From Gigantopelta aegis (lineage: Eukaryota > Mollusca > Gastropoda > Neomphalida > Peltospiridae), in NCBI RefSeq assembly GCF_016097555.1, contig NC_054708.1, positions 2,132,558-2,196,557 on the forward strand: a DNA stretch of 64,000 bases. The letters run 5' to 3'. Both the position numbers and the translations under genes were made by a program. Shown in pieces: positions 10,262 through 22,424 of this stretch (positions are counted from its first letter, which is position 1; the number at the start of each line of letters is the position of its first letter). Below the pieces are notes generated by a model that saw only the letters and a program-made list of their open reading frames with translations, did not search any database and had not been told where the DNA came from.

Positions 10262-11580
10262 CATTAATGGTGTGGGGGAGGGAGAGTATAGCTCAGTGGT
10301 ATAGTACGCACCACGTCCAGTCTCATTAATGATGTGGGGGAGGGAGGGTATAGCTCAGTGGTATAGTATGCACCACGTCCAGTCTCATTAATGGTGTGGG
10401 GGAGGGAGGGAGGGTATAGCTCAGTGGTATAGTACGTACCACGTCCAGTCTCATTAATGGTGTGGGGGAGGGAGGGTATAGTTCGGTGGTATAGTACGCA
10501 CCACATCCAGTCTCATTAATGGTGTGAGGGAGGGAGGGTATAGCTCAGTGGTATAGTACGCACCACATCCAGTCTCATTAATGGTATGAGGGAGGGTATA
10601 GCTCGGTGGTATAGTAAGCACCACATCCAGTCTCATTAATGTTATGAGGGAGGGTATAGCTCAGTGGTATAGTACGTACCACATCCAGTCTCATTAATGG
10701 TGTGGGGGAGGGAGGTTATAGCTCAGTGGTATAGTACACACCACATCGTCTCATTAATGGTGTGGGGGAGGGTATAGCTCAGTGGTATAGTACACACCAC
10801 ATCCAGTCTCATTAATGGTGTGAGGGAGGGAGGGAGGGTATAGCTCAGTGGTATAGTATGCACCACATCCAGTCTCATTAATGGTGTGTGGGAGGGTATA
10901 GCTCAGTGGTATAGTATGCACCACATCCAGTCTCATTAGTGGTGTGTGGGAGGGTATAGCTTAGTGGTATAGTACCTACCACATCCAGTCTCATTAATGA
11001 TGTGAGGGATGGAGGGTATAGCTCAGTGGTATAGTACATACCACATCCAGTCTCATTAATGATGTGAGGGATGGAGGGTATAGCTCAGTGGTATAGTACA
11101 TACCACATCCAGTCTCATTAATGGTGTGGGGGAGGGAGGGTATAACTCAGTGGTATAGTATGCACCACGTCCAGTCTCATTAATGAGGTGAGGGAGGGTA
11201 TAGCTCAGTGGTATAGTACACACCACATCCAGTCTCATTAATGGTGTGGGGGAGGGAGGGTATAGCTCAGTGGTATAGTACGCACCACATCCAGTCTCAT
11301 TAATGGTGTGGGGGAGGGAGGGAGTGTATAGCTCAGTGGTATAGTACACACCACGTCCAGTCTCATTAATGGTGTGGGGGAGGGAGGGAGTGTATAGCTC
11401 AGTGGTATAGTACACACCACGTCCAGTCTCATTAATGGTCTGGGGGAGGGAGGGTATAGCTCAGTGGTATAGTACACACCACGTCCAGTCTCATTAATGG
11501 TGTGGGGGGGTGTATAGCTCAGTGGTATAGTACGCACCACGTCCAGTCTCATTAATGGTGTAAGGGAGGGAGTGTATAGC
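10262..11580. repeat. ~60-bp minisatellite derived from a SINE head
   Basis: About 22 units of 58-66 bp. Each contains GTATAGCTCAGTGGTATAGT, a good match to a tRNA/pol III A box, followed by CACCACGTCCAGTCTCATTA. The final unit continues into a SINE with a B-box-like GGATCGATCGC at 11615-11630. The array therefore repeats the A-box half of a tRNA-derived element without its B box. Confidence 0.93.
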
Positions 11581-11800
11581 TCAGTGGTATAGTGCTCGCC
11601 TAGAGCTGCGGTCAGTTGAAGGATCGATCGCGCTCAGTGGACTCTATGGGGATTTTGTCTAGGGGAAAGTATACTTCAAAGATTCCTTGATGCTGTTTGA
11701 TACGAATATCCAATTTGGCAGCAGTGGGTTTCCTCTCTCATACAGGTTTCCAAATAATCATTTGTTGGACACCAAATGGGCATAGTTTAAAATGTCTTGA
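11565..11800 (+). mobile_element. tRNA-derived SINE, second type, 3' end decayed
   Basis: The tRNA-like head TATAGCTCAGTGGTATAGTG is followed by GATCGATCGCGCTCAGTGG and a body with GATTCCTTGATGCTG, GCAGTGGGTTTCCTCTC and TAAAATGTCTTGAG. The body shares the mollusc SINE motifs of the other copies. The 3' tail is not clear. It sits at the right edge of the A-box array and is probably its source. Confidence 0.75.
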
Positions 11801-11997
11801 GCTTTCAGTAAGCATACATGCCTTTTATCTTATTAATTGCTATAGTCAAGACTTAAACACTTGATTACATAAGTCAGTTTTATGTTGTAATTTTTAGTTT
11901 AAATATTATCCATGGAATTCTGAATTTTTTTTGCTTCAGTCGAAAAAAAACCCAAAATGATTTAATTTCACAATTTTCTGCATTAGAACACAGGGAG

Positions 11998-14900
11998 CAC
12001 AATCTCTAGTGTGGTAGAGGACAGTCACTAGTGTGGTAGAGGACAGTCACTAGTGTGGTAGAGCACATTCTCTAGTGTGGTAGAGCACAATCTCTAGTGT
12101 GGTAGAGCACAGTCTCTAGTGTGGTAGAGCACAGTCTCTAGTGTGGTAGAGGACAATCTCTAGTGTGGTAGAGGACAGTCACTAGTGTGGTAGAGGACAG
12201 TCACTAGTGTGGTAGAGCACATTCTCTAGTGTGGTAGAGCACAGTCTCTAGTGTGGTAGAGCACAGTCTCTAGTGTGGTAGAGCACAATTTCTAGTGTGG
12301 TAGAGGACAGTCACTAGTGTGGTAGAGCACAGTCTCTAGTGTGGTAGAGCACAATCTCTAGTGTGGTAGAGGACAGTCACTAGTGTGGTAGAGGACAGTC
12401 ACTAGTGTGGTAGAGCACAATCTCTAGTGTGGTAGAGCACCGTCACTAGTGTGGTAGAGGACAGTCACTAGTGTGGTAGAGCACAATCTCTAGTGTGGTA
12501 GAGCACAATCTCTAGTGTGGTAGAGGACAGTTACTAGTGTGGTAGAGGACAGTCACTAGTGTGGTAGAGCACAATCTCTAGTGTGGTAGAGGACAGTTAC
12601 TAGTGTGGTAGAGGACAGTTACTAGTGTGGTAGAGGACAGTTACTAGTGTGGTAGAGGACAGTTACTAGTGTGGTAGAGGACAGTTACTAGTGTGGTAGA
12701 GCACAATCTCTAGTGTGGTAGAGGACAGTCACTAGTGTGGTAGAGCACAATCTCTAGTGTGGTAGAGGACAGTCACTAGTGTGGTAGAGCACAATCTCTA
12801 GTGTGGTAGAGGACAGTTACTAGTGTGGTACAGGACAGTCACTAGTGTGGTAGAGCACAATCTCTAGTGTGGTAGAGGACAGTCATTAGTGTGGTAGAGG
12901 ACAGTCACTAGTGTGGTAGAGCACAATCTCTAGTGTGGTAGAGGACAGTTACTAGTGTGGTAGAGGACAGTCACTAGTGTGGTAGAGCACAATCTCTAGT
13001 GTGGTAGAGGACAGTCACTAGTGTGGTAGAGCACAATCTCTAGTGTGGTAGAGGACAGTTACTAGTGTGGTAGAGGACAGTCACTAGTGTGGTAGAGCAC
13101 AATCTCTAGTGTGGTAGAGGACAGTCATTAGTGTGGTAGAGGACAGTCATTAGTGTGGTAGAGCACAATCTCTAGTGTGGTAGAGGACAGTCACTAGTGT
13201 GGTAGAGCACAATCTCTAGTGTGGTAGAGGACAGTCACTAGTGTGGTAGAGCACAATCTGTAGTGTGGTAGAGGACAGTCACTAGTGTGGTAGAGCACAA
13301 TCTCTAGTGTGGTAGAGGACAGTCACTAGTGTGGTAGAGGACAGTCACTAGTGTGGTAGAGCACAGTCTCTAGTGTGGTAGAGGACAGTCACTAGTGTGG
13401 TAGAGCACAGTCTCTAGTGTGGTAGAGGACAGTCACTAGTGTGGTAGAGCACAATCTCTAGTGTGGTAGAGGACAGTCACTAGTGTGGTAGAGCACAATC
13501 TCTAGTGTGGAAGAGGACAGTCATTAGTGTGGTAGAGCACAATCTCTAGTGTGGTAGAGGACAGTCACTAGTGTGGTAGAGGACAGTCACTAGTGTGGTA
13601 GAGCACAATCTCTAGTGTGGTAGAGCACAATCTCTAGTGTGGTAGAGGACAGTCATTAGTGTGGTAGAGCACAATCTCTAGTGTGGTAGAGCACAATCTC
13701 TAGTGTGGTAGAGGACAGTCATTAGTGTGGTAGAGGACAGTCACTAGTGTGGTAGAGCACAATCTCTAGTGTGGTAGAGGACAGTCACTAGTGTGGTAGA
13801 GGACAGTCACTAGTGTGGTAGAGCACAATCTCTAGTGTGGTAGAGCACAGTCTCTAGTGTGGTAGAGCACAATCTCTAGTGTGGTAAAGGACAGTCACTA
13901 GTGTGGTGGAGGACAGTCACTAGTGTGGTAGAGCACAATCTCTAGTGTGGTAGAGGACAGTCACTAGTGTGGTAGAGCACAATCTCTAGTGTGGAAGAGG
14001 ACAGTCATTAGTGTGGTAGAGCACAATCTCTAGTGTGGTAGAGGACAGTCACTAGTGTGGTAGAGCACAGTCTCTAGTGTGGTAGAGGACAGTCACTAGT
14101 GTGGTAGAGCACAATCTCTAGTGTGGTAGAGGACAGTCACTAGTGTGGTAGAGGACAGTCTCTAGTGTGGTAGAGGACAGTTACTAGTGTGGTAGAGGAC
14201 AGTCTCTAGTGTGGTAGAGCACAATCTCTAGTGTGGTAGAGGACAGTCACTAGTGTGGTAGAGCACAATCTCTAGTGTGGTAGAGGACAGTCACTAGTGT
14301 GGTAGAGCACAATCTCTAGTGTGGAAGAGGACAGTCATTAGTGTGGTAGAGGACAGTCACTAGTGTGGTAGAGGACAGTCATTAGTGTGGTAGAGCACAA
14401 TCCCTAGTGTGGTAGAGGACAGTCACTAGTGTGGTAGAGCACAGTCTCTAGTGTGGTAGAGGACAGTCACTAGTGTGGTAGAGAACAGTCTCTAGTGTGG
14501 TAGAGGACAGTCACTAGTGTGGTAGAGCACAATCTCTAGTGTGGTAGAGGACAGTCACTAGTGTGGTAGAGGACAGTCTCTAGTATGGTAGAGGACAGTC
14601 TCTAGTGTGGTAGAGCACAGTCACTAGTGTGGTAGAGGACAGTTTCTAGTGTGGTAGAGCACAATCTCTAGTGTGGTAGAGGACAGTCACTAGTGTGGTA
14701 GAGCACAATCTCTAGTGTGGTAGGGGACAGTCACTAGTGTGGTAGAGCACAATCTCTAGTGTGGTAGAGGACAGTCACTAGTGTGGTAGAGCACAGTCTC
14801 TAGTGTGGTAGAGGACAGTCACTAGTGTGGTAGAGCACAATCTCTAGTGTGGTAGAGGACAGTCACTAGTGTGGTAGAGGACAGTCTCTAGTGTGGTAGA

Positions 14901-16650
14901 GGACAGTTACTAGTGTGGTAGAGGACAGTCTCTAGTGTGGTAGAGCACAATCTCTAGTGTGGTAGAGGACAGTCACTAGTGTGGTAGAGCACAATCTCTA
15001 GTGTGGTAGAGGACAGTCACTAGTGTGGTAGAGCACAATCTCTAGTGTGGAAGAGGACAGTCATTAGTGTGGTAGAGCACAATCTCTAGTGTGGTAGAGG
15101 ACAGTCACTAGTGTGGTAGAGGACAGTCACTAGTGTGGTAGAGCACAATCTCTAGTGTGGTAGAGCACAATCTCTAGTGTGGTAGAGGACAGTCATTAGT
15201 GTGGTAGAGCACAATCTGTAGTGTGGTAGAGCACAATCTCTAGTGTGGTAGAGGACAGTCATTAGTGTGGTAGAGGACAGTCACTAGTGTGGTAGAGCAC
15301 AATCTCTAGTGTGGTAGAGGACAGTCACTAGTGTGGTAGAGGACAGTCACTAGTGTGGTAGAGCACAATCTCTAGTGTGGTAAAGGACAGTCACTAGTGT
15401 GGTAGAGGACAGTCATTAGTGTGGTAGAGCACAATCTCTAGTGTGGTAGAGGACAGTCACTAGTGTGGTAGAGCACAATCTCTAGTGTGGTAGAGGACAG
15501 TCACTAGTGTGGTAGAGCACAATCTCTAGTGTGGTAGAGGACAGTCACTAGTGTGGTAGAGCACAGTCTCTAGTGTGGTAGAGGACAGTCACTAGTGTGG
15601 TAGAGCACAATCTCTAGTGTGGTAGAGGACAGTCACTAGTGTGGTAGAGGACAGTCTCTAGTGTGGTAGAGGACAGTTACTAGTGTGGTAGAGGACAGTC
15701 TCTAGTGTGGTAGAGCACAATCTCTAGTGTGGTAGAGGACAGTCACTAGTGTGGTAGAGCACAATCTCTAGTGTGGTAGAGGACAGTCACTAGTGTGGTA
15801 GAGCACAATCTCTAGTGTGGAAGAGGACAGTCATTAGTGTGGTAGAGCACAATCTCTAGTGTGGTAGAGGACAGTCACTAGTGTGGTAGAGGACAGTCAC
15901 TAGTGTGGTAGAGCACAATCTCTAGTGTGGTAGAGCACAATCTCTAGTGTGGTAGAGGACAGTCATTAGTGTGGTAGAGCACAATCTGTAGTGTGGTAGA
16001 GCACAATCTCTAGTGTGGTAGAGGACAGTCATTAGTGTGGTAGAGGACAGTCACTAGTGTGGTAGAGCACAATCTCTAGTGTGGTAAAGGACAGTCACTA
16101 GTGTGGTAGAGGACAGTCATTAGTGTGGTAGAGCACAATCTCTAGTGTGGTAGAGGACAGTCACTAGTGTGGTAGAGCACAATCTCTAGTGTGGTAGAGG
16201 ACAGTCACTAGTGTGGTAGAGCACAATCTCTAGTGTGGTAGAGGACAGTCACTAGTGTGGTAGAGCACAATCTCTAGTGTGGTAGAGGACAGTCACTAGT
16301 GTGGTAGAGCACAATCTCTAGTGTGGTAGAGGACAGTCACTAGTGTGGTAGAGGACAGTCTCTAGTGTGGTAGAGGACAGTTACTAGTGTGGTAGAGGAC
16401 AGTCACTAGTGTGGTAGAGCACAATCTCTAGTGTGGTAGAGGACAATCTCTAGTGTGGTAGAGGACAGTCACTAGTGTGGTAGAGGACAGTCATTAGTGT
16501 GGTAGAGCACAATCTGTAGTGTGGTAGAGCACAATCTCTAGTGTGGTAGAGGACAGTCTCTAGTGTGGTAGAGCACAATCTCTAGTGTGGTAGAGGACAG
16601 TCTCTAGTGTGGTAGAGGACAGTCATTAGTGGTAGAGGACAGTCATTAGT
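11998..16650. repeat. 4.65-kb array of 22-bp units with higher-order structure
   Basis: About 210 units of 22 bp. Two main types, CACTAGTGTGGTAGAGGACAGT and CTCTAGTGTGGTAGAGCACAAT, alternate irregularly, with rarer CATTAG, TTACTAG, CTGTAG, GGAAGAGG and GGTAAAGG variants. A block starting at 14831 recurs at 15601, exactly 770 bp (35 units) later, with the same order of variants for more than 400 bp. Related variant orders occur 1540 bp earlier, near 13501. The array occupies most of the intron before the last NOS1AP-like exon. Confidence 0.97.
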
Positions 16651-16861
16651 GTGGAGGGGTGGGGTATAAACCAAATTTTTATCCTTATATAAGAGTAGGA
16701 CCAAAAACTTACATTTTGAACATACATGTACATACTACAACCAGTATTTGTCATGTTTGTTTACTGAATACTGTTATTTTGTATCACATATCGTGTGTCT
16801 TAATGTACATGTGGAAATAGTGGACGACATTTGACTGAAAGTGTATTATTTGTTGTTCCAG

Positions 16862-17815
16862 GTCCCGATACTGCCCGACCCATCGACCCCTCGCCCAGGC
16901 CCTGTGTACCTCCCAGAGTTCCGCGAGGTGGACAGTTCGTACTTACAGTCGGTGTCGGACAACGCCATGTTTGAGAACACCAAGGCCAGCCTGGACACCG
17001 AGTCTCCGGACAGCGGTCACCGCGAGATGTCTTGCGACAGTCTCTCCTACAACCTCACGCAGGCCGAGTCCAATGGCTGGTGCGCTTCCTACGGGAACGC
17101 TGTAGCGTCAAGCACACCATGCAACGGAAACCCGTTCAGACATTCGTACACGAGCAGTGACGATGTGGGTTCAAGTAAGAAACAACGTAACGACGATAAC
17201 ATCAACATCATCACGCCGTGCCCGCCACAAGATGCTAGTGGGAACAGACTGGAGCTGAAGATCAACCTCAATGCAAATTCGACCCCCACGCCAAAAATCG
17301 ACCCCCCGCCGAAATTCCGACGGACTCCGCGAGTTGGTAATGGCTCCCAGGACCGCGACTCCCTGGTAAACATCCCATCAGACAGCGACTACTACTCAAC
17401 GTACGCCAGCAGCGGGACCGGGACCGGACAGAAAACATCATCGTCGTGCGGTGGCCGAAATATGGCCGCGATGACCGACGGCTATCTGTCGCACTCTGGT
17501 CCTAGCGTGATGCCGGCACAGAAGGTGGCCGTGATGGACAGTTCTCATTACTTGGACAACAACAACCGAGATTCCATGTGTGGCTCTCTACTTCGGAACA
17601 AGCTGGGCATGTTCGTCAACGACTTGAGCCACGGGGGCGCCAGCAAGCAGCAACAGCAACAGCAGTTCCCTGTGAACAGCAAGTGGCACACCCGCATGAG
17701 CTACACATCGGACGACGCCAGCGACAACTCTGAGGAGTCGAACACAGCCTCCCAGCCCAGTCACCAACGACTCGACGCAATGACCATCGAGGAGTTTGAG
17801 GCACTCGGCAGTTAA
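16862..17815 (+). CDS. NOS1AP: NOS1AP/CAPON-like protein, terminal exon
   Basis: A last exon with 317 codons and TAA at 17813-17815. The acceptor TGTTGTTCCAG ends at 16861, phase 0. It opens VPILPDPSTPRPGPVYLP, matching the vertebrate LPVLCDPTTPKP segment (from memory). A long Ser/Asn-rich low-complexity region follows, with a run of six Gln at 17647-17664. Near the end SYTSDDASDNSEESN recalls the vertebrate SEYESNTDESEE segment. The protein ends TIEEFEALGS. Vertebrate NOS1AP ends DDEIAV, the ligand for the nNOS PDZ domain; that motif is absent here. The base composition is GC-richer than the surrounding introns, as expected for a real exon. Candidate polyadenylation signals downstream are at 20326 (inside a repeat) and 21551, so the 3'UTR may be long. 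Confidence 0.88.
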   Translation, partial: VPILPDPSTPRPGPVYLPEFREVDSSYLQSVSDNAMFENTKASLDTESPDSGHREMSCDSLSYNLTQAESNGWCASYGNAVASSTPCNGNPFRHSYTSSDDVGSSKKQRNDDNINIITPCPPQDASGNRLELKINLNANSTPTPKIDPPPKFRRTPRVGNGSQDRDSLVNIPSDSDYYSTYASSGTGTGQKTSSSCGGRNMAAMTDGYLSHSGPSVMPAQKVAVMDSSHYLDNNNRDSMCGSLLRNKLGMFVNDLSHGGASKQQQQQQFPVNSKWHTRMSYTSDDASDNSEESNTASQPSHQRLDAMTIEEFEALGS

Positions 17816-17871
17816 TGTTGATAAACTGTGACGTGCGAAATCTATTTTTATAATCATTCACATGACGGCTT

Positions 17872-18260
17872 GAATTGGGTTTTCTAAAGTTAATCACAAC
17901 TTATGGTGGGTTAGAGTTTGTGAATTTGAGGAACCATGTTGAATTTATACTGGGTATTCTAAAATTAATCACAACTTATGGTGGGTTTGAGTTTGTGACT
18001 GTGAATTTGAGGAACCATGTTGAATTTATACTGGGTTTTCTAAAGTTAATCACAACTTATGGTGGGTTTGAGTTTGTGAATTTGAGGAACCATGTTGAAT
18101 TTATACTGGGTTTTCTAAAATTAATCACAACTTATGGTGGGTTTGAGTTTGTGAATTTGAGGAACCATGTTGAATTTATACTGGGTTTTCTAAAGTTAAT
18201 CACAACTTATGGTGGGTTTGAGTTTGTGATTTTGAGGAACCACGTTGAGATTAATAATTT
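17872..18260. repeat. 75-bp tandem repeat, five units
   Basis: Units contain GGGTTTTCTAAAGTTAATCA, then CAACTTATGGTGGGTTTGAG and GGAACCATGTTGAATTTATAC. The second unit has a 6-bp insertion. It begins about 55 bp after the NOS1AP-like stop codon, so it is probably in the 3'UTR. Confidence 0.9.
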
Positions 18261-18522
18261 CTGGGATGCATTGTTTGTAGTTGATTATTGTGCAAATGTC
18301 ACAAATATTTGTTACTGCAGTCACAGTGTTGTGTTGTAAAATGTAAACAGACTGCATCTGTTTTAAACACAATACAGTGAAACCTGTCTAAACCTGTCTG
18401 AACAAACCATAAACCTGTCTAAACCGGCTAAGTTTCATTGTCTTGAATTTTCTAAATTCTACAACGCAACCTTCCGAACAGCAGATCCTGTCTACATGAG
18501 ATAAATATTAGGTCCCTGGCGT

Positions 18523-18845
18523 GATCCGGTTGAAACCAGTTTCGCTGTATTATTATGTCATGATATCACCAGTTTTAACTACCTACAACATCTAGGTGTT
18601 TGTCATGTATCACTTATACAGGTAGAAATATCCGGTTGAAACCAGTTTCGCGGTATTATTATGTCATGATATCACCAGTTTGAACTACCTACAACATCTA
18701 GGTGTTTGCCATGTATCACTTATACAGGTAGAAATATCCGGTTGAAACCAGTTTCGCTGTATTATTATGTCATGATATCACCAGTTTGAACTACCTACAA
18801 CATCTAGGTGTTTGTCATGTATCACTTATACAGGTAGAAATATCT
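18523..18845. repeat. 106-bp tandem repeat, three units
   Basis: Three nearly identical copies start at 18524, 18630 and 18736 with ATCCGGTTGAAACCAGTTTC. Each ends CACTTATACAGGTAGAAAT. Confidence 0.92.
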
Positions 18846-19444
18846 CTCTACAAATTAACTAACATAAATGTATTGTTAAAGCAGGTGCATGGCTATACTA
18901 TGAGTTACACAGATTTTCCACACAGTTCTTTTAGGATTCTTCTTCTGTAAAATTGAACTAGAAAATCTTATACATATTTTTTTTTTAATCATCCGATTCA
19001 TTAGGCCATGCAAATTTACATTCTGTTTCAGTATTAAGTTTTTTTATTCCTTGCACATTTTGATCAAATGACACATTGAGCCAAATTTACAAAGCCTGTT
19101 TTAGACTTACATGCGTGTAATTACGTACACCTGCGTTTAAGAACAACAGGCTTCTTAAATTTGGTGCATTATGTGTAACGTTTTTTAATATAACAAAATG
19201 ATAATGGGGTAGATCTGTGTGGCATAAAACCTTTGACAACCTTCAAATACACAGCTCAAGTCTTCTCCAGTGTCAGAGTGACGGCTTTCATAATTGTAAC
19301 ATCTATATGTGTACACAGTTATCTGCACCTAAATGCCATTCTTATCATACTGACAAAGTTATTGTAATGGCCACAGTTACCTGCACCTAATTTTCATCTT
19401 TAGGGTAGTGACAGTAGACCTACCTTCTTATTATCCACATATTA
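18846..19444. other. no gene seen
   Basis: Unique AT-rich sequence, possibly 3'UTR of the NOS1AP-like gene. No supported feature. Confidence 0.4.
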
Positions 19445-19960
19445 TAACATTGTAATGTTATATCGGGTTGACTGTATCCCCATGTACACTAACATTACAA
19501 TGTTATATCTGGTTGACTGTATCCCCACGTACACTAACATTACAATGTTATATCTGGTTGACTGTATCCCCACGTAAACTAACATTACAATGTTATATCG
19601 GGTTGACTGTATCCCCACGTACACTAACATTACAATGTTATATCTGGTTGACTGTATCCCCACGTACACTAACATTACAATGTTATATCTGGTTGACTGT
19701 ATCCCCACGTACACTAACATTACAATGTTATATCGGGTTGACTGTATCCCCACGTACACTAACATTACAATGTTATATCTGGTTGACTGTATCCCCAGGT
19801 ACACTAACATTGTGTTATAGAATAATGTTACACATAACACTACAATGTTACATCTGGTTGATTTCTTCCCCAACTACCTAACATGTTATAGAATAATGTT
19901 ACACATAACACTACAATGTTACATCTGGTTGATTTCTTCCCCAACTACCTAACATTATGT
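19445..19960. repeat. 45-bp minisatellite with diverged right end
   Basis: Eight 45-bp units contain ACATTACAATGTTATATC and GGTTGACTGTATCCCCACG. From about 19800 there are two longer, diverged units with GATTTCTTCCCCAACTACC. The palindrome ACATTACAATGTTAT recurs in each unit. Confidence 0.9.
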
Positions 19961-20084
19961 GATAGAATATTTGCAGCATTCAAGAAACAAACAAATGAAG
20001 AAGTACTCATTAATATATGTGATGACATATGACTTTATTTAGTGTCATATCTTAGTTCTTCAATACTCAAAGTGAAAGTGGGGT

Positions 20085-20465
20085 CAGTCTGCTATAAATC
20101 TGAATACAAAGTCATTATCTGCAATTAAAACCATATCTCTGCACAATGCAGAGTCAAAGGAGTATTTGGTAAAATAGTGGTTGATTCCAGGAATCTCTAT
20201 CTAGTGCCTCGCCACTCCCGAGGAGATCCTTTACTGAAGATTTCATCCTTCCTGCACTGCTCAAAAGAGGACTGCCACTCCCAAACTAATTAAATACAAA
20301 ACTAGTAGAGGACAGAGTTCATTAGAATAAATATAGTTGTGATGATGTCACTCATGAATCACTGTCAAAACAGTGATGATATCAGGTGTCGGAGAAAGCT
20401 GAGCATATCCTGTCCCACCGGTGGCACCTGTGATGAGTACTGCCACCACAGCTGTGAAACAACCT
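20085..20465 (+). mobile_element. unnamed dispersed repeat, copy 1
   Basis: Defined by similarity to 33700-34440 and, in reverse, 43205-43955. Shared landmarks in order: CAATGCAGAGTC, ATTTGGTAAAATAG, CACTCCCGAGGAGATCC, TTTACTGAAGAT, AATAAATATAGTTGTGATGA, TGAATCACTGTCAAA, GTGTCGGAGAAAGCTGAGCA and TGAGTACTGCCACCACAGCT. No coding capacity or clear terminal repeats, so the class is unknown. Confidence 0.75.
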
Positions 20466-21719
20466 GTAAGACATAATTATGGTAGGTGTCAACCTGTAAC
20501 TGCTCCCGTCTGCGAGTAGATTAACAATTCAGGTGATGTTCTCAGAGATCAGTTTTATACTGATTAACACGTTGCATTTTCATTTTCACAAATTTAATGA
20601 CATACCAACTTTCGGTGATCTGCTTTCGTAAACTATATCTGCTTTCGTCCATCAATGAGATCACTTTTGTGAAAATGATTGCAACCATGTCTGATGAGAC
20701 GCCTACCAAGTTCATTATTGCAGTTCTTTTATCCCTTTTCTTTCTCTCCTTTGAAATCCAGCAGATGTCTTCTCAATCTGGCAGCTCTTCCTATCGTTTC
20801 AACTTTAGTCACTGTCCATCTCCACATCCATGTCCTTGTCTCTTCAACTGAAACAGGTATCTTGTGGCCATCCCTGCCACATACCTGCCATTTCCTATAA
20901 GCTGTAGGTGTGGGTTTAGTGTGAACACTTTCTGAAGCGGTACCTTCTGGCATTGTTAAGAGGCACTGGGAACCACTTGCTATACTCACCTACTACCAGC
21001 AGTTGTTAGTGTAGTGGCTAAGATCAGCTTTATTACCAGGTGGGTGCAGTATACACTTATACTAACTGTTAAGAACTGAAGATCAGGCTGTGTAAATCGG
21101 ACTTCGAACAGTTTGTAATAGCTTGAGTGCAGACAAAATGTTTTACATGTACATGTATAAGCATGAGCCAGAGCTTCACATTAACCAGGATTGAAGCCAT
21201 CACAGTCAGACATGTAAAATGATAAGACTGATGGATTGATGGATAGGTGTTCTTCCCACCAAGTCATTTTACATTTTATTAGAAATGTGAAATGTTCAAT
21301 GAATGCTCGGAATGACTTGGGTGTCAAATAATAATTTGAAATGAAATCCTGCTTTTGTAAATATACCATACAGACTGAATCACTACGATATAACACGGCT
21401 CAATCCCTCCAGGTTATTTGCTCGTTATAGTTTATTTTTACAAATTAGTGTTACCACAATGTAAATATTTATTACTCATAGTTTAATGTACAACCTTTGT
21501 GTTTTAACATTTAGTTCATAATAACTACGTTTTACAGAGTACAAATTGTAAATAAATATTAATATACACATGCAAGCAGTTTGCTGTTTTACAAGTGTAA
21601 GGTGTAAATAAATGTTGATACACATGCAGAACGTTTGGTACATTTTGTGGGTTGCAGACCATGTTTTGTGTATAGCTGTGTTTCTAGCAGTATATTCTAA
21701 CTTGCAAGTTAGTTAAATA
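20466..21719. other. no gene seen
   Basis: Mostly unique sequence. Open frames of 70-85 codons overlap on both strands near 20600-20990 but show no domain or codon bias. AATAAA motifs at 21551 and 21606 could serve as polyadenylation signals; I cannot tie them to a transcript. Confidence 0.4.
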
Positions 21720-22175
21720 GCACCTGTTACTAATGGTTTTATACCTGTTGCTAATGATATTATACCTATTCATATATTAATGGTATTCTACCCATTAAAA
21801 GTGGTATTATACCTGTTTGCTTTGGTAATATAACCTTTCATAATGGTATTATGCCTTTTCATTAATTAGTGGTATTTTACCTGTTAAAAATGGTATTCTA
21901 CCTATTCACAGTGGTATTATAACCATTCATAGTGGTATTATACCTTAATTAATGGTATTCCACCTGTTAAAATGGTGTTATACCTTTCACAGTGGTAATA
22001 TAACATTTCATAATGGTATTACATCTGTTCATGTTGATATTATTCTTGTTCATAATGGTATTAAACATGTTCATAATTGTGTTATACCAATCTGCAATGG
22101 CATTATGGCTGTTTCTAATTGTAATATATCTGGTATAAAACCTGCTCTTAGTGATATTTATTACATATGTCCATA
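21720..22175. repeat. degenerate ~25-bp tandem repeat
   Basis: Irregular repetition of GGTATTATACCTGTTCATAA and close variants, about 18 units. It is much more diverged than neighbouring arrays, which suggests an old array. Confidence 0.7.
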
Positions 22176-22244
22176 ATGACATTATTCCACTTTATATCGT
22201 CTTCAGTACTTGCAAAATCAAGACAAGCTGAAGATCACACTCCT

Positions 22245-22424
22245 GAAATGGTTCCAGGTGAGGGATCACTTGAAGTTTCCAATCAAATGTCTTGAAACGT
22301 TTACTATGGTTCCAGGTGAGTGATCACGTCAAGTTTCCAATCAAATGTCTTGAAACGTTTACTATGGTTCCAGGTGATGGATCACTTGAAGTTTCCAATC
22401 AAATGTCTTGAAACATTTACTATG
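22245..22424. repeat. 59-bp tandem repeat, three units
   Basis: Units contain GGTTCCAGGTGAGTGATCAC and AAGTTTCCAATCAAATGTC. Each starts with CCAGGTGAGTG, which resembles an exon/donor junction, but no reading frame supports an exon. Confidence 0.85.

Noticed and set aside
20597-20990. Overlapping open frames of 70-86 codons on both strands as a small gene
   Set aside because: No recognisable domain, splice context or codon bias, and frames on both strands are equally open.
22245-22424. Repeated exon/donor junction (CCAGGTGAGTG)
   Set aside because: The preceding sequence has no consistent reading frame or acceptor, so these are only donor-like words in a tandem repeat.
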